A stretch of DNA of 64,000 bases, from contig NZ_AP018664.1 in NCBI RefSeq assembly GCF_003967075.1, positions 3,038,001-3,102,000 of the forward strand. Reading direction: 5' to 3'. Each line of letters begins with the position of its first letter. Position 1 is the stretch's first letter. Shown piece after piece: positions 25,735-35,695 of this stretch. Both the position numbers and the translations under genes were made by a program. The notes beneath the pieces are model-generated. The model did no database searches, was not told where the DNA came from, and saw only the letters and a program-made list of their open reading frames with translations. The stretch is from Sphingobium amiense (lineage in GTDB: Bacteria; Pseudomonadota; Alphaproteobacteria; Sphingomonadales; Sphingomonadaceae).

Positions 25735-26890
25735 GCGCGCGATTAGGGCGGGACCGTTGGAAAAGTTCAAGCGTAAAGTCTTTTATCTCGGCGGCTTCGA
25801 CCCTCGCGGCGTGCGTTTCTACCACCAGCTCTATCGGGAGCAGGCCGCGCGCTACACGGCGCTGACCGGCGAAGCGGTGGAGGTGAGCGGGCGGCAGGCC
25901 GGGCCTTCGGGCGCCGCCATATCCGCCGGCTGGACCGTCACCAACGCGACCGCCGGGGTCGAGACCGACTATGAATATCTGCGCTGGGAAGACCTCATCG
26001 GGAAGGTCTGGATTCGCAATCCCCTCTCCCTCGCCATCAGGTCCGCGCGCGCCTATGTGGGGCACGCCCGGCACATGGACTTCCTCCGCATGCGGCGGCT
26101 GCGCAGGGGACCGGTCATCACCATCCTCTATCCGCCGCTGTTCGCCCTCCTGATCCCGCTGCTCCTCGCGCTCGTTCCCGCGCTGGTCCTGTCGCCGCTG
26201 CTGCCATGGTGGGCGGCCGCGCTCGTCGGGGTCGGGGTGAGCGCTCTCCTGTCAGGTCGCATCCTCGCCAAGCTGGTGGTGCCATGGCTGCTGCGTTTCA
26301 TGACCTATCATGGCGCGCTGGCGCGGCACGGACCAGGCGAAGCGCTCGACGAGCGGCTCGACGCCTTTGCCGCGCGGATCGCATCGGAACTGGACGGCGA
26401 CTGGGACGAGATCCAACTCGTCACCCACAGCGCGGGCACCATCCTTGGCATGCGCCTGCTGCGCCGGGTGATCGCGCTGCGCGGCGGCCATCTGCCGGAT
26501 CGGTTCGCAATGCTGGGACTGGGACAGGTGGTGCCGGTGATCGGCCTGCGCCGCGACGCGCGCTGGTATCATGACGACCTGAGGGCGCTGGCCGACCAGT
26601 CCTTCCGCTATATCGACATCAGTTCCCCGCCCGATGGCGCGGCCTATTTCGACGTCAACCCCTTCACCCTCGTCGCGCCCGCCCACGCCGCGAGGGTCGA
26701 CATGCTCTCGCCGCGCTTCCACCTCTTCTACGAGCCGGAAAATTATCATGGCGGCTGGTCGAACAAATATGAGGCGCATTTCGACTATCTGCGCGTCGGC
26801 GACCGCCTGTCCCCGCTCGACTTCATAAGCCTGACCGCCGGACCCCGCACCGTCGATCAGGCCGTCGCCGCCTTCAGGACGATTCCGTGA
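25733..26890 (+). CDS. Membrane-anchored alpha/beta hydrolase
   Basis: Encodes 385 aa from the ATG at 25733; a TTG at 25757 preceded by AGGGCGGG is an attractive alternative that would free space for the divergent gene. Two hydrophobic segments in the middle (about 140-185, ILYPPLFALLIPLLLALVP and a second) anchor it. The nucleophile elbow is THSAGT, and YHGGWSNKYEAHFDY holds a candidate His. The N-terminal YLGGFDPRG is distinctive, but I know no characterised relative. Its stop overlaps the P450 start by four bases (GTGA), so the pair is translationally coupled. Confidence 0.65.
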   Translation: MRAIRAGPLEKFKRKVFYLGGFDPRGVRFYHQLYREQAARYTALTGEAVEVSGRQAGPSGAAISAGWTVTNATAGVETDYEYLRWEDLIGKVWIRNPLSLAIRSARAYVGHARHMDFLRMRRLRRGPVITILYPPLFALLIPLLLALVPALVLSPLLPWWAAALVGVGVSALLSGRILAKLVVPWLLRFMTYHGALARHGPGEALDERLDAFAARIASELDGDWDEIQLVTHSAGTILGMRLLRRVIALRGGHLPDRFAMLGLGQVVPVIGLRRDARWYHDDLRALADQSFRYIDISSPPDGAAYFDVNPFTLVAPAHAARVDMLSPRFHLFYEPENYHGGWSNKYEAHFDYLRVGDRLSPLDFISLTAGPRTVDQAVAAFRTIP

Positions 26891-28257
26891 CCGACCTTTT
26901 TACGCCCCCCTACCCCCAGCCGCCCAAAAGCAAGCGCGGCCTCGTGAAACGCTTCCTGCGCGGCTGGCATAGCTGGATTCACGTGCTCTTCGACAAGAGC
27001 TATACGATGAAGATGGGCGAGATCCGCCTGCCCGGCCGCACCATGTATATCGCCAACGAACTGAGCCTGGTGGACCAGATCCTTCGCGGCGGCACCGCTT
27101 ACCCCAAGCATAGCGAACTGGTCCGCAACCTCGATCCGCTGATCGGCAATTCGGTCTTCTCCGCCAATGGCGAGGATTGGGAAAGCCAGCGGGCGATGGT
27201 GAACCCCGCCTTCGCCCACACCGCGCTCGGCCGCTCCATGCCGCTGATGGTCGCGGCAGCCGACGACCTGCTCGCGCGGATCGAGGCGGCGAGGCAGGCG
27301 GGCGGGCCGGTCGACATCGACCCGATGATGACCCATGTCGCCGCCGACATCATCTTCCGCACCCTGTTCAGCGAGACGCTGGACGCGCGACGGTCCAACA
27401 TCATCCACACCGCCTTCGGCAAATTCCAGCGGCTCGCCCACAGCGCCTCGATGCTGCGGCTCTACGGCATTCCGGCGGGCTGGTTCGAAAGGCGCTCGCG
27501 GGGCCCGGCGAGGTCGATCCATGACGTGTTCCGCCCGATCGTCGAAGCCCGCTACGAAGGCTTTCATGCGCGCGGCGAACAGGGAACACGCGACATCCTC
27601 CAGTCGCTGATCGAAGCGAAGCATCCCGACACCGGCGCGCATTTCACCTGCCAGCAGGTCATGGAACAGGTATCCACCATCTTCCTCGCGGGTCATGAGA
27701 CATCGGCGAGCACGATGACCTGGGCGCTCTACATGCTCGCTGAATGCGCGCATATTCAGGATCGGGTGCGAGAAGAGGTGGCGGGGATCGCGGGCGACCG
27801 GCCGCTGACCGGCGCGATGCTCAAGGACATGAGCCATGTGCGCAACATCTTCCGCGAAACGCTGCGCCTCTATCCGCCGGTCTCCTTCCTGCCGCGCGAG
27901 GTGACTTGCCCAATGGACATGCGCGACAAGCATCTGGAAGCGGGCGCGATGCTGGTGGTCGCCCCGTGGCTCACCCAGCGCAACCGCGACAACTGGGCCT
28001 GTCCCCATGCCTTCGACCCGGACCGCTTCGACGATCCCGCTAATGCGGAGATGGCGAAGCAGGCATGGTTCCCCTTCGGCCGGGGACCGCGCGTCTGCGT
28101 CGGCGCGGGCTTTGCCCAGCAGGAAGTCATGACCGTGATCGCCAGCGTCGTGCGCCGCTACCGCATCGCCGTGCCGCCGGGGTTCACGCCCGAGCCGATC
28201 AGCCGCCTCACCATCCGCCCGCGGACGGGCATGCCGCTGCTCTTCACGCCGACATAA
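26887..28257 (+). CDS. Cytochrome P450
   Basis: Encodes 456 aa with a GTG start at 26887. The I-helix oxygen-binding motif is AGHETSAS, the K-helix ExxR is ETLR, and the heme-binding Cys is in FPFGRGPRVCVGAGFA. No membrane anchor is seen, as usual for bacterial P450s. It needs external ferredoxin and reductase; neither is adjacent. Translationally coupled to the membrane hydrolase upstream. A lipid or ester-derived substrate is possible given that partner, but this is inference. Confidence 0.92.
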   Translation: MTDLFTPPYPQPPKSKRGLVKRFLRGWHSWIHVLFDKSYTMKMGEIRLPGRTMYIANELSLVDQILRGGTAYPKHSELVRNLDPLIGNSVFSANGEDWESQRAMVNPAFAHTALGRSMPLMVAAADDLLARIEAARQAGGPVDIDPMMTHVAADIIFRTLFSETLDARRSNIIHTAFGKFQRLAHSASMLRLYGIPAGWFERRSRGPARSIHDVFRPIVEARYEGFHARGEQGTRDILQSLIEAKHPDTGAHFTCQQVMEQVSTIFLAGHETSASTMTWALYMLAECAHIQDRVREEVAGIAGDRPLTGAMLKDMSHVRNIFRETLRLYPPVSFLPREVTCPMDMRDKHLEAGAMLVVAPWLTQRNRDNWACPHAFDPDRFDDPANAEMAKQAWFPFGRGPRVCVGAGFAQQEVMTVIASVVRRYRIAVPPGFTPEPISRLTIRPRTGMPLLFTPT

Positions 28258-28390
28258 GGGGGGCGGGTGACAGGATGAGGGAGAAATGGTGCTGCCATGG
28301 CAGCCCTCCAGCACAGGTCGCTCCCAATGTTGCGCCATCTTACGCCCAATGCGTCGTCGCCAGCCCATGCACGAGCGAATTCCCGGTACG
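28258..28390. other. Gap between P450 and IS21 element
   Basis: Contains a perfect 14-base palindrome, GCTGCCATGGCAGC (28291-28304). A minus-strand frame entering from the IS end reads about 45 codons (YREFARAWAGDDALG and on) before stopping and may be the tail of a gene cut by the insertion. I cannot identify it. Confidence 0.3.
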
Positions 28391-28474
28391 TGTTGATTGC
28401 TGCTGAGAAGTGACCCGGGGTTTTCATCGAGAAGTGACCCACCTTGCGATTATGTTTCGGATGTCAGGGGTGGG

Positions 28475-29257
28475 TCAAGATGGGGTTTTCTCCTTCCGGG
28501 TTTTGGGCTGCTGAGCGGAGCTGTTCTTGAACCTGAAGCTGTCGTTGCCGGTCTCGAGGATGTGGCAGTGATGGGTGAGCCGATCGAGGAGCGCGGTGGT
28601 CATCTTGGCATCTCCGAACACGGTGGCCCATTCGCTGAAGCTGAGGTTGGTGGTGATGATGACGCTGGTGCGCTCGTAAAGCTTGCTCAGCAGATGGAAC
28701 AGCAGGGCGCCGCCTGAGGCGCTGAACGGCAGATAACCAAGCTCGTCGAGGATCACGAGATCGGAGTGGGCAAGCCTTCCGGCGATCTGCCCTGCCTTGC
28801 CCTGCGCCTTCTCCTGTTCCAGCGCGTTGACCAGCTCGACCGTGGAGAAGAACCGCACGCGCTTGCGATGATGCTCGATGGCCTGGACGCCTAGGGCGGT
28901 GGCGATGTGGGTCTTGCCGGTTCCGGGTCCGCCGACCAGCACGATATTGTCGGCCACGTCCATAAACTCGCAGCGGTGAAGCTGGCGGACCAGCGCCTCG
29001 TTGACCTCGCTGCTGGCAAAGTCGAAGCTCGCCAGATCGCGATAGGCCGGGAACCGTGCGATCTTGAGCTGATAGGATACCGACCGCACTTCCCGTTCGG
29101 CAGTCTCCGCCTTCAAAAGCTGGGACAGGATCGGGACGGCCGCGTCGAACGCGGGCGCGCCTTGCTCCATGAGATCGGTGACGGCCTGCGCCATGCCATG
29201 CATCTTGAGGCTGCGCAGCATGACGATGATGGCGCCGCTGGCGGGATCATGACGCAT
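28475..29257 (-). CDS. istB: IS21 helper ATPase IstB
   Basis: Encodes 260 aa from the ATG at 29257, which overlaps the end of istA by eleven bases. Walker A is [15 protein letters not shown], Walker B is [12 protein letters not shown], and TTNLSFSEW is the usual family segment. It is the AAA+ partner that selects targets and stimulates the transposase. Complete. Confidence 0.95.
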   Translation of the reverse strand: MRHDPASGAIIVMLRSLKMHGMAQAVTDLMEQGAPAFDAAVPILSQLLKAETAEREVRSVSYQLKIARFPAYRDLASFDFASSEVNEALVRQLHRCEFMDVADNIVLVGGPGTGKTHIATALGVQAIEHHRKRVRFFSTVELVNALEQEKAQGKAGQIAGRLAHSDLVILDELGYLPFSASGGALLFHLLSKLYERTSVIITTNLSFSEWATVFGDAKMTTALLDRLTHHCHILETGNDSFRFKNSSAQQPKTRKEKTPS

Positions 29258-30779
29258 GGCGGTTCTCCCCGCGCAGCGCATCATAGCGTTCCACATTGGC
29301 AAGGGGCTCGCTGACCAGCCTCAGCGCCTGGGGCGCCGTGATCGGCGGTGTCGTCAGCGGCTTGCCGTCGATCAGCCGGTGCAGCAAGTTGAGGATATGG
29401 GTTTTGGTCGGAACACCGGACTCCAGCGCCATGGTAACCGCGCGCAGTACGACCTGCTCGTCATGATGCAGCACCAGGGCAAGGATCTCGACCATCTCTC
29501 TGTCGCCGCCGGGAGCGCGCAACAGATGGCGCTGTAACCGCTGGAAGGCATCGGGCATCTCTAGGAACGGCGCGCCATTGCGCAGGGCGCCAGGCTTGCG
29601 CTGGACCACTGCCAGATAATGGCGCCAGTCATAAACAGTGCGTCCTGGCCCATCATGGGATCGTTCGATGATGCGCTGGTGTTCGCACAGCAACTGCCCC
29701 TCGGCCACCACGAGGAAGCGGTCGGGATAGAGCCGCACGCTGACAGGGCGGTTGGCAAAGGATGCCGGCACGCTGTAGCGGTTGCGCTCCAGATGGACGA
29801 GGCAGGTCGGTGAGACCCGCTTGCCATATTCGACAAAGCCGTCGAACGGCCTGCCCATCGGCATCAGGCTTGCCACCTCCTCGGCCCAGGCATCAGCGAC
29901 AGAGCCCGGTTCGATCCCGTGCGGGATATCCTGCCACAGCGCCTTGCAGCGATCCTCCAGCCAGCTGTTCAGGGCGTCGAGCGTCTCGGTCTGGGGAACG
30001 GGCTGCCACAGGCGATGCCGCGCATCCTGGACGTTCTTCTCGACCTGCCCCTTCTCCCAACCCGCTGCCGGATTACAGAACTCTGCCTCGAACAGATAAT
30101 GGCTCACCATCGTGAGGAAGCGGGCGTTGACGGTCCGATCCTTGCCGCGCCCGACCTTGTCGACGGCAGTGCGCATGTTGTCATAGATGCCGCGGCGCGG
30201 CACCCCGCCCAGCACGCGGAACGCGTGATTATGGGCGTCGAACAGCATCTCGTGGGTCTGGAGCAGATAGGCTCGAACGAAGAAGGCCCGGCTGTAGCTG
30301 AGCTTGAAGTGTGCAACCTGCAGCTTGGTGCGGACACCATCGATGATCGCCCAGTCCTCGCTCCAGTCAAACTGGAATGCTTCACCCGGTGCGAACGACA
30401 ACGGCACGAAGGTGCCCTTGCCGCTCATCTGCTGCTGGCGGCGATAATCATCGCGCCAGGCACGAGCAAAGGCCGCGACACGGCCATAGGACCCGTCAAA
30501 GCCCAGGCTCACCAGATCGGCATGCAACTGCTTGATCGTGCGCTTCTGCTTGCGCGATCGGCCCATCTCTCGCCTGAGCCAGACCGTCAGCCGATCGACG
30601 AACGGATCCAGCTTGCTCGGCCGCTCGGGCACTTTGAACTGCGGCTCGACTGTGTCTGACCGCAGATATTTACGGACCGTGTTGCGGGATAGACCGGTAC
30701 GCTTGGCTATCTCCCGGATCGACAGATGATCGCGGTAATGCCAGCGCCGGATGACGCTCAATAATGCCATGTCCAACAC
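29247..30779 (-). CDS. istA: IS21 transposase IstA
   Basis: Encodes 510 aa. The N-terminal helix-turn-helix ([21 protein letters not shown]) recognises the ends. The DDE catalytic residues are visible as Asp in FQFDWSED, Asp in [13 protein letters not shown] and Glu in [13 protein letters not shown]-terminal beta-barrel/IstB-interaction region follows. Complete, so the element could be active. Confidence 0.95.
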   Translation of the reverse strand: MLDMALLSVIRRWHYRDHLSIREIAKRTGLSRNTVRKYLRSDTVEPQFKVPERPSKLDPFVDRLTVWLRREMGRSRKQKRTIKQLHADLVSLGFDGSYGRVAAFARAWRDDYRRQQQMSGKGTFVPLSFAPGEAFQFDWSEDWAIIDGVRTKLQVAHFKLSYSRAFFVRAYLLQTHEMLFDAHNHAFRVLGGVPRRGIYDNMRTAVDKVGRGKDRTVNARFLTMVSHYLFEAEFCNPAAGWEKGQVEKNVQDARHRLWQPVPQTETLDALNSWLEDRCKALWQDIPHGIEPGSVADAWAEEVASLMPMGRPFDGFVEYGKRVSPTCLVHLERNRYSVPASFANRPVSVRLYPDRFLVVAEGQLLCEHQRIIERSHDGPGRTVYDWRHYLAVVQRKPGALRNGAPFLEMPDAFQRLQRHLLRAPGGDREMVEILALVLHHDEQVVLRAVTMALESGVPTKTHILNLLHRLIDGKPLTTPPITAPQALRLVSEPLANVERYDALRGENRHAS

Positions 30780-30880
30780 TCCATGGTCCCCCGCTCAAAG
30801 CCAGGGACGTGTTCAAACATGGGTCACTTCTCAGTGAAAATTACTGGCTTCCCCGGGTCACTTCTCAGCGGCAATCAACA

Positions 30881-31247
30881 GACCTTCGAAGGTTTGCTTG
30901 CCGATATGGGTCAGGACACGCTTGAGCAGGAGAATACGATAGCGGACAGACAGCTGCTCGCACTCGGATTCGAACCGGGCAATATAGGCATCGATCCCGA
31001 CGGAGACCTTCGTCCCCTTTTCGGTCTCACCGGAATAGGCTTTGACCAGCTGCTGGTGATAAAGGTCGTCGGCAAATCGATATGCCTGATGTTCGTCGGT
31101 GCTGCGGGTGGACCTGTAGATATATCCCGTCTGACCCGGTGCCTTCACCCGGCACATCCAGGTGGGTTTCTTATAATCCCCGCGCAGGAAGAGGTAGATA
31201 CCTCCATCGCGAAAACTCTTGGACACCAGCACATTCTTGCCGGTCAT
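30881..31247 (-). pseudogene. Phage/island integrase, N-terminal remnant cut by IS21
   Basis: From an ATG at 31247 about 122 codons remain: SKSFRDGGIYLFLRGDYKKP, WMCRVKAPGQTGYIYRSTRS, then a helical stretch up to the IS end, where the frame runs into IS sequence and stops at 30858. The N-terminal DNA-binding domain style and the position directly beside tRNA-Gly point to a tyrosine recombinase of an integrative island. The catalytic C-terminal domain is missing. The segment is less GC-rich than its surroundings, consistent with transfer. Confidence 0.65.
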
Positions 31248-31403
31248 CGATTCACCGTCCGGAGATTCGCTGGAGGAACCCGTTGGTTTGCTGGTCTGAG
31301 ATTTTCCCAAAATCCGTCTCTCATATCCGGTATCCGTATGCGATCCGTATATGCAGGGTTTCGACAATTTCGGGAACTGGGGTTCTTCTAACCCCTTGAT
31401 TTC

Positions 31404-31478
31404 TGGAGCGGGCGAAGGGATTCGAACCCTCGACCCCAACCTTGGCAAGGTTGTGCTCTACCCCTGAGCTACGCCCGC
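31404..31478 (-). tRNA. tRNA-Gly (GCC)
   Basis: A complete cloverleaf on the minus strand: 7-bp acceptor GCGGGCG/CGCCCGC, D arm GCTCAGGGGTAGAGC, anticodon loop TTGCCAA with anticodon GCC (complement of 31444-31446), T arm GAGGGTTCGAATCCCTT, discriminator T and encoded CCA (31404-31406). Its 3' end faces the truncated integrase, the usual side for island integration. Confidence 0.97.
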
Positions 31479-31517
31479 TCTGGCGGCCGGGACAAGTGTC
31501 TCTCGGCGGGTGGCGGG

Positions 31518-31546
31518 GAACTAGCAGCGGTCGGCTTGAGGGGCAA
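31518..31546 (-). promoter_or_regulatory. Possible tRNA-Gly promoter
   Basis: On the minus strand TTGCCC (31541-31546) and TAGTTC (31518-31523) are 17 bases apart, about 40 bases upstream of the tRNA 5' end. Confidence 0.35.
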
Positions 31547-31706
31547 GGGGTGAATCGCAGAAAATTCAGATTCTCCCCGCCGCTTCTTCATCCCCAGCAA
31601 ATTCAGGGATTTGCCCCTGGACCGCCGCATCGGCGATCCACCCCTGCCCCGTGCAGACGCACCCCGCTATCGTTGCGATACGCGATTCGACCCCTTCGCC
31701 TGGTAA

Positions 31707-31777
31707 CGCTGTCATGATAGAAACCCGTCGGAAACGAAGGCCGGGATCGTTTTGGCTTCCCCTTCGTAATGACAGCG
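31707..31777. repeat. Nested inverted repeats upstream of paoA
   Basis: CGCTGTCAT (31707-31715) is repeated inverted as ATGACAGCG (31769-31777). Just inside it ACGAAGG (31734-31740) pairs with CCTTCGT (31761-31767). The right arms lie almost next to each other, ending 19 bases before the paoA ATG, so the set may fold as a leader structure or act as an operator. No known motif is recognised. Confidence 0.45.
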
Positions 31778-31796
31778 CGAACAGGGAGGAGCTTTC

Positions 31797-32438
31797 ATGT
31801 CGTCCAATCCGATGACGCGTCGCGGGCTGCTGGCGGGAGGGGCGGCGGTCGCCGCCGCCGCGCCGCTGGCGACGCAGGTTGAGGCGGCGACACCCCGGCC
31901 TTCGGGCGCATCTCAGGAAGGAGGGCGGATGATCCCCGTCGAACTCACCGTCAATGGCCGCGAAGTCCATCTGCAGCTCGATCCGCGCACCAGCCTGCTC
32001 GACGTCCTGCGCGAACATCTTCACCTCACCGGCACCAAGAAGGGCTGCGACCATGGCCAGTGCGGCGCCTGCACCGTCATCGTCGAGGGCCGCCGCATCA
32101 ACAGTTGCCTGACGCTGGCGGTGATGCACGATGGCGAGAAGGTGACGACGATCGAGGGTCTCGGCACGCCCGAAAATCTTCACCCGATGCAAAAGGCGTT
32201 CATCGTCCATGACGGCTATCAGTGCGGCTATTGCACGCCGGGGCAGATCTGCTCGGCGGTCGCGGTGCTGGACGAGATCGCGGCGGGCATCCCGAGCCAC
32301 GCCACCGCCGATCTCGACAGGGTCGCCCTGTCCGACGCCGAACTGCGCGAACGGATGAGCGGCAATATCTGCCGCTGCGCCGCCTACCCCAACATCATCG
32401 CGGCGATGCGCGATGTCGCCGGGGAGGCCAAGGCATGA
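31797..32438 (+). CDS. paoA: Aldehyde oxidoreductase, [2Fe-2S] subunit (PaoA/YagT-like), Tat-exported
   Basis: Encodes 213 aa. A twin-arginine signal [16 protein letters not shown] opens the protein, so the complex is probably exported folded to the periplasm. The first cluster is bound by [10 protein letters not shown] with a later Cys in INSCLT, the second by [10 protein letters not shown] and NICRCAAY. Strong ribosome site GGGAGGAG. It overlaps the next gene by ATGA. In the xanthine-oxidase family this subunit passes electrons from molybdenum to FAD. The three-gene set matches E. coli PaoABC, which detoxifies aromatic aldehydes. Confidence 0.9.
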   Translation: MSSNPMTRRGLLAGGAAVAAAAPLATQVEAATPRPSGASQEGGRMIPVELTVNGREVHLQLDPRTSLLDVLREHLHLTGTKKGCDHGQCGACTVIVEGRRINSCLTLAVMHDGEKVTTIEGLGTPENLHPMQKAFIVHDGYQCGYCTPGQICSAVAVLDEIAAGIPSHATADLDRVALSDAELRERMSGNICRCAAYPNIIAAMRDVAGEAKA

Positions 32439-33391
32439 AGCCCTTCACCTATGAACGCGCGACGAGCGTTCAGGACGCCGCCCGCGCCGCCGGGTCGGTG
32501 CAGGGCGCGCGCTTCATCGCGGGCGGCACCAACCTGCTCGACCTCATGAAACTGCAGATCGAAACGCCGGCGCATCTGATCGACGTCAATCATCTGGGCC
32601 TCGACCGGATCGAGGAGACGGCGGAGGGCGGCCTGCGGATCGGCGCGCTCGTGCGCAACACCGATCTTGCCGCCGACAGGCGCGTGCGGCGCGACTATGC
32701 GGTGCTCAGCCGCGCGCTGGTGTCCGGCGCGTCGGGCCAGTTGCGCAACAAGGCGACGACCGGCGGCAACCTGCTCCAGCGCACCCGCTGCGTCTATTTC
32801 TACGACACGCGCATGCCCTGCAACAAGCGCAAGCCGGGCAGCGGCTGCGGCGCGCTCGAAGGGATCAGCCGCGCGCTCGCCATCATGGGCGTGAGCGACG
32901 CCTGCATCGCCCAGCATCCCAGCGACATGGCGGTGGCGATGCGCCTGCTCGACGCCAATGTTGAAACGATGGACGCGACCGGCGCGCAGCGCGCCATCCC
33001 CATCGCCGATTTTCACCTGCTCCCCGGCGACACGCCGGACAAGGAAACGGTGCTGAAACCGGGCGAGATCATCACCTCCGTCACCCTGCCCAAACCGCTC
33101 GGCGGCACCCATGTCTATCGCAAGGTCCGCGACCGCAGTTCCTACGCCTTCGCGCTGGTGTCGGTGGCGGCGGTGTGGGGCCGGGATGGCAAGACCCGCT
33201 TCGCTTTCGGCGGCATCGGCGCGAAACCCTGGCGCGTCGCGGAAGCGGACGCGGCAGGGCGCACCGGGGCGAAGGCCGTCGCCGAAGCCGCGCTCGCCGG
33301 CGCCCGGACGACGCCGCACAATGATTTCAAGAAACTGCTGGTCGAACGGACACTGACATCCGTCTTCCGCCAGAAGGAGGCACGGGCATGA
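32435..33391 (+). CDS. paoB: Aldehyde oxidoreductase, FAD-binding subunit (PaoB/YagS-like)
   Basis: Encodes 318 aa. The FAD-binding motif is [14 protein letters not shown] and [12 protein letters not shown] follows. The insert [21 protein letters not shown] supplies the cysteines of the extra [4Fe-4S] cluster known in PaoB. The C-terminal CO-dehydrogenase-flavoprotein domain contains [19 protein letters not shown]. Both its ends overlap neighbours by four bases, so all three subunits are translated in step. Confidence 0.92.
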   Translation: MKPFTYERATSVQDAARAAGSVQGARFIAGGTNLLDLMKLQIETPAHLIDVNHLGLDRIEETAEGGLRIGALVRNTDLAADRRVRRDYAVLSRALVSGASGQLRNKATTGGNLLQRTRCVYFYDTRMPCNKRKPGSGCGALEGISRALAIMGVSDACIAQHPSDMAVAMRLLDANVETMDATGAQRAIPIADFHLLPGDTPDKETVLKPGEIITSVTLPKPLGGTHVYRKVRDRSSYAFALVSVAAVWGRDGKTRFAFGGIGAKPWRVAEADAAGRTGAKAVAEAALAGARTTPHNDFKKLLVERTLTSVFRQKEARA

Positions 33392-35592
33392 AGTTCGACA
33401 CGCCTGCCGGGCCGAACCCAATCGACCGGGGCCGCGTGGTCGGCATCCCGCACGACCGTATCGAAGGCGCGGCAAAGGTGACGGGCACCGCGCCCTATGC
33501 TTATGAACGCCACGATGCCGCACCCAACGCCGCCTATGGCTGGATCGTCGGCGCGGCGATCGCGAAGGGGCGGATCGCGTCCATCGACACGCGCGCGGCG
33601 GAAGGCGCACCGGGCGTGCTCGGCGTCGTCACCCATGCCAATGCCGGAAAGCTCGGCAAGGGCGACATGAACACGGTGCCGTTGCTGGGTGGTCCGCAGG
33701 TCGATCATTATGATCAGGCGGTGGCGCTGGTCGTTGCCGACACGTTCGAAAATGCGCGGGATGCGGCCAAGCTCGTCCTCGTCGACTATAGCCCCGAAAG
33801 CGGAAGGTTCGATCTGGCGGCGGAGCGGATGAACGGAGCGATTCCGCCCACGGGCTTTAACGGTCCAGCCGATACCCGTGCCGGCGATTTCGACGCGGGC
33901 TTTGCCGGAGCGGCGGTGAAGGTCGATCAGACATACACCACGCCCGACCAGAGCCATGCGATGATGGAGCCGCATGCGACCATGGCCGCTTGGAATGGAG
34001 ACAAGCTGACGCTCTGGACCTCCAACCAGATGATCGCATGGGGCGTCGGCGAAGTTGCCAAGACGCTCGGTATCCCGAAGCAGAATGTCCGGCTGGTTTC
34101 CCCCTATATCGGCGGCGGTTTCGGATCGAAGCTGTTCGTGCGCGCCGACGCCGTGATGGCGGCGCTGGGCGCGCGCAAGGTCGGACGGCCGGTGAAGGTC
34201 GCGCTCGCGCGGCATCAGATTCCCAACAACACGACGCACAGGCCCGCCACGATCCAGCGCGTCCGGCTGGGCGCGGACAGGAACGGCGTGATCGACGCCA
34301 TCGCGCACGAGGTCTGGTCGGGAGACCAGCCGGGCGGCGGACCCGAAGTCGCGGCGATGCAGACGCGCCTTCTCTATCGCGGCTCCCACCGCCTCACCGC
34401 GCACCGGCTCGTCACGCTGGACCTGCCCGAAGGCAATGCGATGCGCGCGCCGGGCGAAGCGGTCGGCCTGCTCGCGCTCGAAGTCGCGATGGACGAACTG
34501 GCCGAAGCCTGCGGCATCGACCCGGTCGAACTGCGCATCCGCAACGATGTACAATATGATCCCGAGGCCGGTCCGCAGCGGCCCTTTTCCAGCCGCAAGC
34601 TGGTCGAATGTCTACGCGCGGGGGCGGATCGTTTCGGCTGGGCGAAGCGCAACCCGAAACCCGGACAGGTTCGCGACGGGCGCTGGCGCGTCGGCATGGG
34701 CATGGCCGCCGCCTTCCGCAACAACATCGTGGCAAAGTCGGCGGCGCGGATCGGGGTCGATGCGCAGGGGCGCGTGACGGTGGAAACCGACATGACCGAC
34801 ATCGGCACCGGCAGCTATACCATCATCGGCCAGACCGCCGCCGAAATGCTCGGCGTGCCGCTGGATCAGGTGACGGTGCGGCTGGGCGACAGCCGCTTCC
34901 CCGCCGCCGCCGGATCGGGCGGCCAGTGGGGCGCGAACAGCGCGACGGCGGGCGTCTATGCCGCAGCGATGGCGCTCCGCGCCAGACTCGCGGAAAAGGC
35001 GGGCTATGCCGCCGGTCAGGCGATCTTCGAGGACGGCCTCGTCAAACAGGGCAACCAGTCGCAGACGCTCGCCAGCCTTGCGGGCCGCGAAGGGCTGTGG
35101 GCCGAAGATGCGATGGAATATGGCGACCTCGACAAACGCTATGCGCAGGCGACCTTCGGCGCGCATTTCTGCGAAGTGGGGGTCGATATGGACACCGGCG
35201 AAGTGCGCGTGCGCCGCATGGGCGGGGCATTCGCCGCCGGGCGCATCCTCAATCCCAAGTCCGCGCGCAGTCAGGTGATCGGCGCGATGACCATGGGCGT
35301 GGGCGCGGCGCTGATGGAGGCGCTCGACGTGGACACGCGCTTCGGCTTTTTCGCCAATCACGACATGGCCGAATATCTTGTGCCCGTGCATGCGGACATC
35401 CCGGAACAGGACGTGCTCTTCATCGACGAGCTGGACGACAAAAGTTCGCCGATGAAGGCGAAGGGCGTGGGAGAACTCGGCATCTGCGGGGCGGGCGCGG
35501 CGGTGGCGAACGCCATCTATAACGCCACCGGCATCCGTCTGCGCGACTATCCGCTCACCATCGACAAGATATTGAAAGCACAGACGGCATAA
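33388..35592 (+). CDS. paoC: Aldehyde oxidoreductase, molybdenum-binding subunit (PaoC/YagR-like)
   Basis: Encodes 734 aa. Molybdopterin-binding segments include [26 protein letters not shown] and [17 protein letters not shown]. The catalytic Glu is in [17 protein letters not shown] near the C-terminus. Family members use molybdopterin cytosine dinucleotide and need a maturation chaperone (PaoD); none is encoded beside it in this window. It is followed by a strong terminator. Confidence 0.92.
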   Translation: MKFDTPAGPNPIDRGRVVGIPHDRIEGAAKVTGTAPYAYERHDAAPNAAYGWIVGAAIAKGRIASIDTRAAEGAPGVLGVVTHANAGKLGKGDMNTVPLLGGPQVDHYDQAVALVVADTFENARDAAKLVLVDYSPESGRFDLAAERMNGAIPPTGFNGPADTRAGDFDAGFAGAAVKVDQTYTTPDQSHAMMEPHATMAAWNGDKLTLWTSNQMIAWGVGEVAKTLGIPKQNVRLVSPYIGGGFGSKLFVRADAVMAALGARKVGRPVKVALARHQIPNNTTHRPATIQRVRLGADRNGVIDAIAHEVWSGDQPGGGPEVAAMQTRLLYRGSHRLTAHRLVTLDLPEGNAMRAPGEAVGLLALEVAMDELAEACGIDPVELRIRNDVQYDPEAGPQRPFSSRKLVECLRAGADRFGWAKRNPKPGQVRDGRWRVGMGMAAAFRNNIVAKSAARIGVDAQGRVTVETDMTDIGTGSYTIIGQTAAEMLGVPLDQVTVRLGDSRFPAAAGSGGQWGANSATAGVYAAAMALRARLAEKAGYAAGQAIFEDGLVKQGNQSQTLASLAGREGLWAEDAMEYGDLDKRYAQATFGAHFCEVGVDMDTGEVRVRRMGGAFAAGRILNPKSARSQVIGAMTMGVGAALMEALDVDTRFGFFANHDMAEYLVPVHADIPEQDVLFIDELDDKSSPMKAKGVGELGICGAGAAVANAIYNATGIRLRDYPLTIDKILKAQTA

Positions 35593-35596
35593 TCGT

Positions 35597-35619
35597 TCGT
35601 TAGCTAACTAACGATTTTT
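35597..35619 (+). terminator. Intrinsic terminator after paoC
   Basis: TCGTTAG pairs perfectly with CTAACGA around a CTAA loop and is followed by TTTTT (35615-35619), five bases after the paoC stop. Confidence 0.85.
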
Positions 35620-35660
35620 GCAACAACGTTTCGGCTGTCTACATAGCTGTCGCTTTAACG

Positions 35661-35692
35661 GGCTATCCTCCTCAAAGATCAGGAGGATAGCC
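35661..35692. terminator. 12-bp hairpin between convergent paoC and manA
   Basis: GGCTATCCTCCT (35661-35672) and its exact complement (35681-35692) flank an eight-base loop. It ends four bases from the manA stop. No T-run follows, so it is a weak or RNA-protecting terminator for manA. Confidence 0.5.
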
Positions 35693-35695
35693 GGA

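Larger units (their letters stand above)
28391..30880 (-). mobile_element. IS21-family insertion sequence, about 2.49 kb
   Basis: The ends are inverted repeats: TGTTGATTGCTGCTGAGAAG at the left, and the same with one change (C for T) read inward from the right, continuing TGACCCGGGG. Each end carries a second copy of GAGAAGTGACCC (28405-28416 and 28429-28440; 30821-30832 and 30855-30866), the multiple terminal binding sites known in IS21 elements. It begins with TG and ends with CA. The flanks (GGTACG and GACCTT) show no target duplication, which suggests deletion or rearrangement next to it after insertion. Both transposition genes look intact. Confidence 0.9.

Noticed and set aside
28291..28304. 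14-base palindrome GCTGCCATGGCAGC as IS end or operator
   Set aside because: It does not match the IS21 ends and has no partner; chance in GC-rich DNA is plausible.
26857..28368. 503-codon minus-strand frame opposite the P450
   Set aside because: No recognisable motif; the plus strand has all P450 signatures.
28388..30886. Target-site duplication around the IS21 element
   Set aside because: Bases directly outside the two ends differ; none found.
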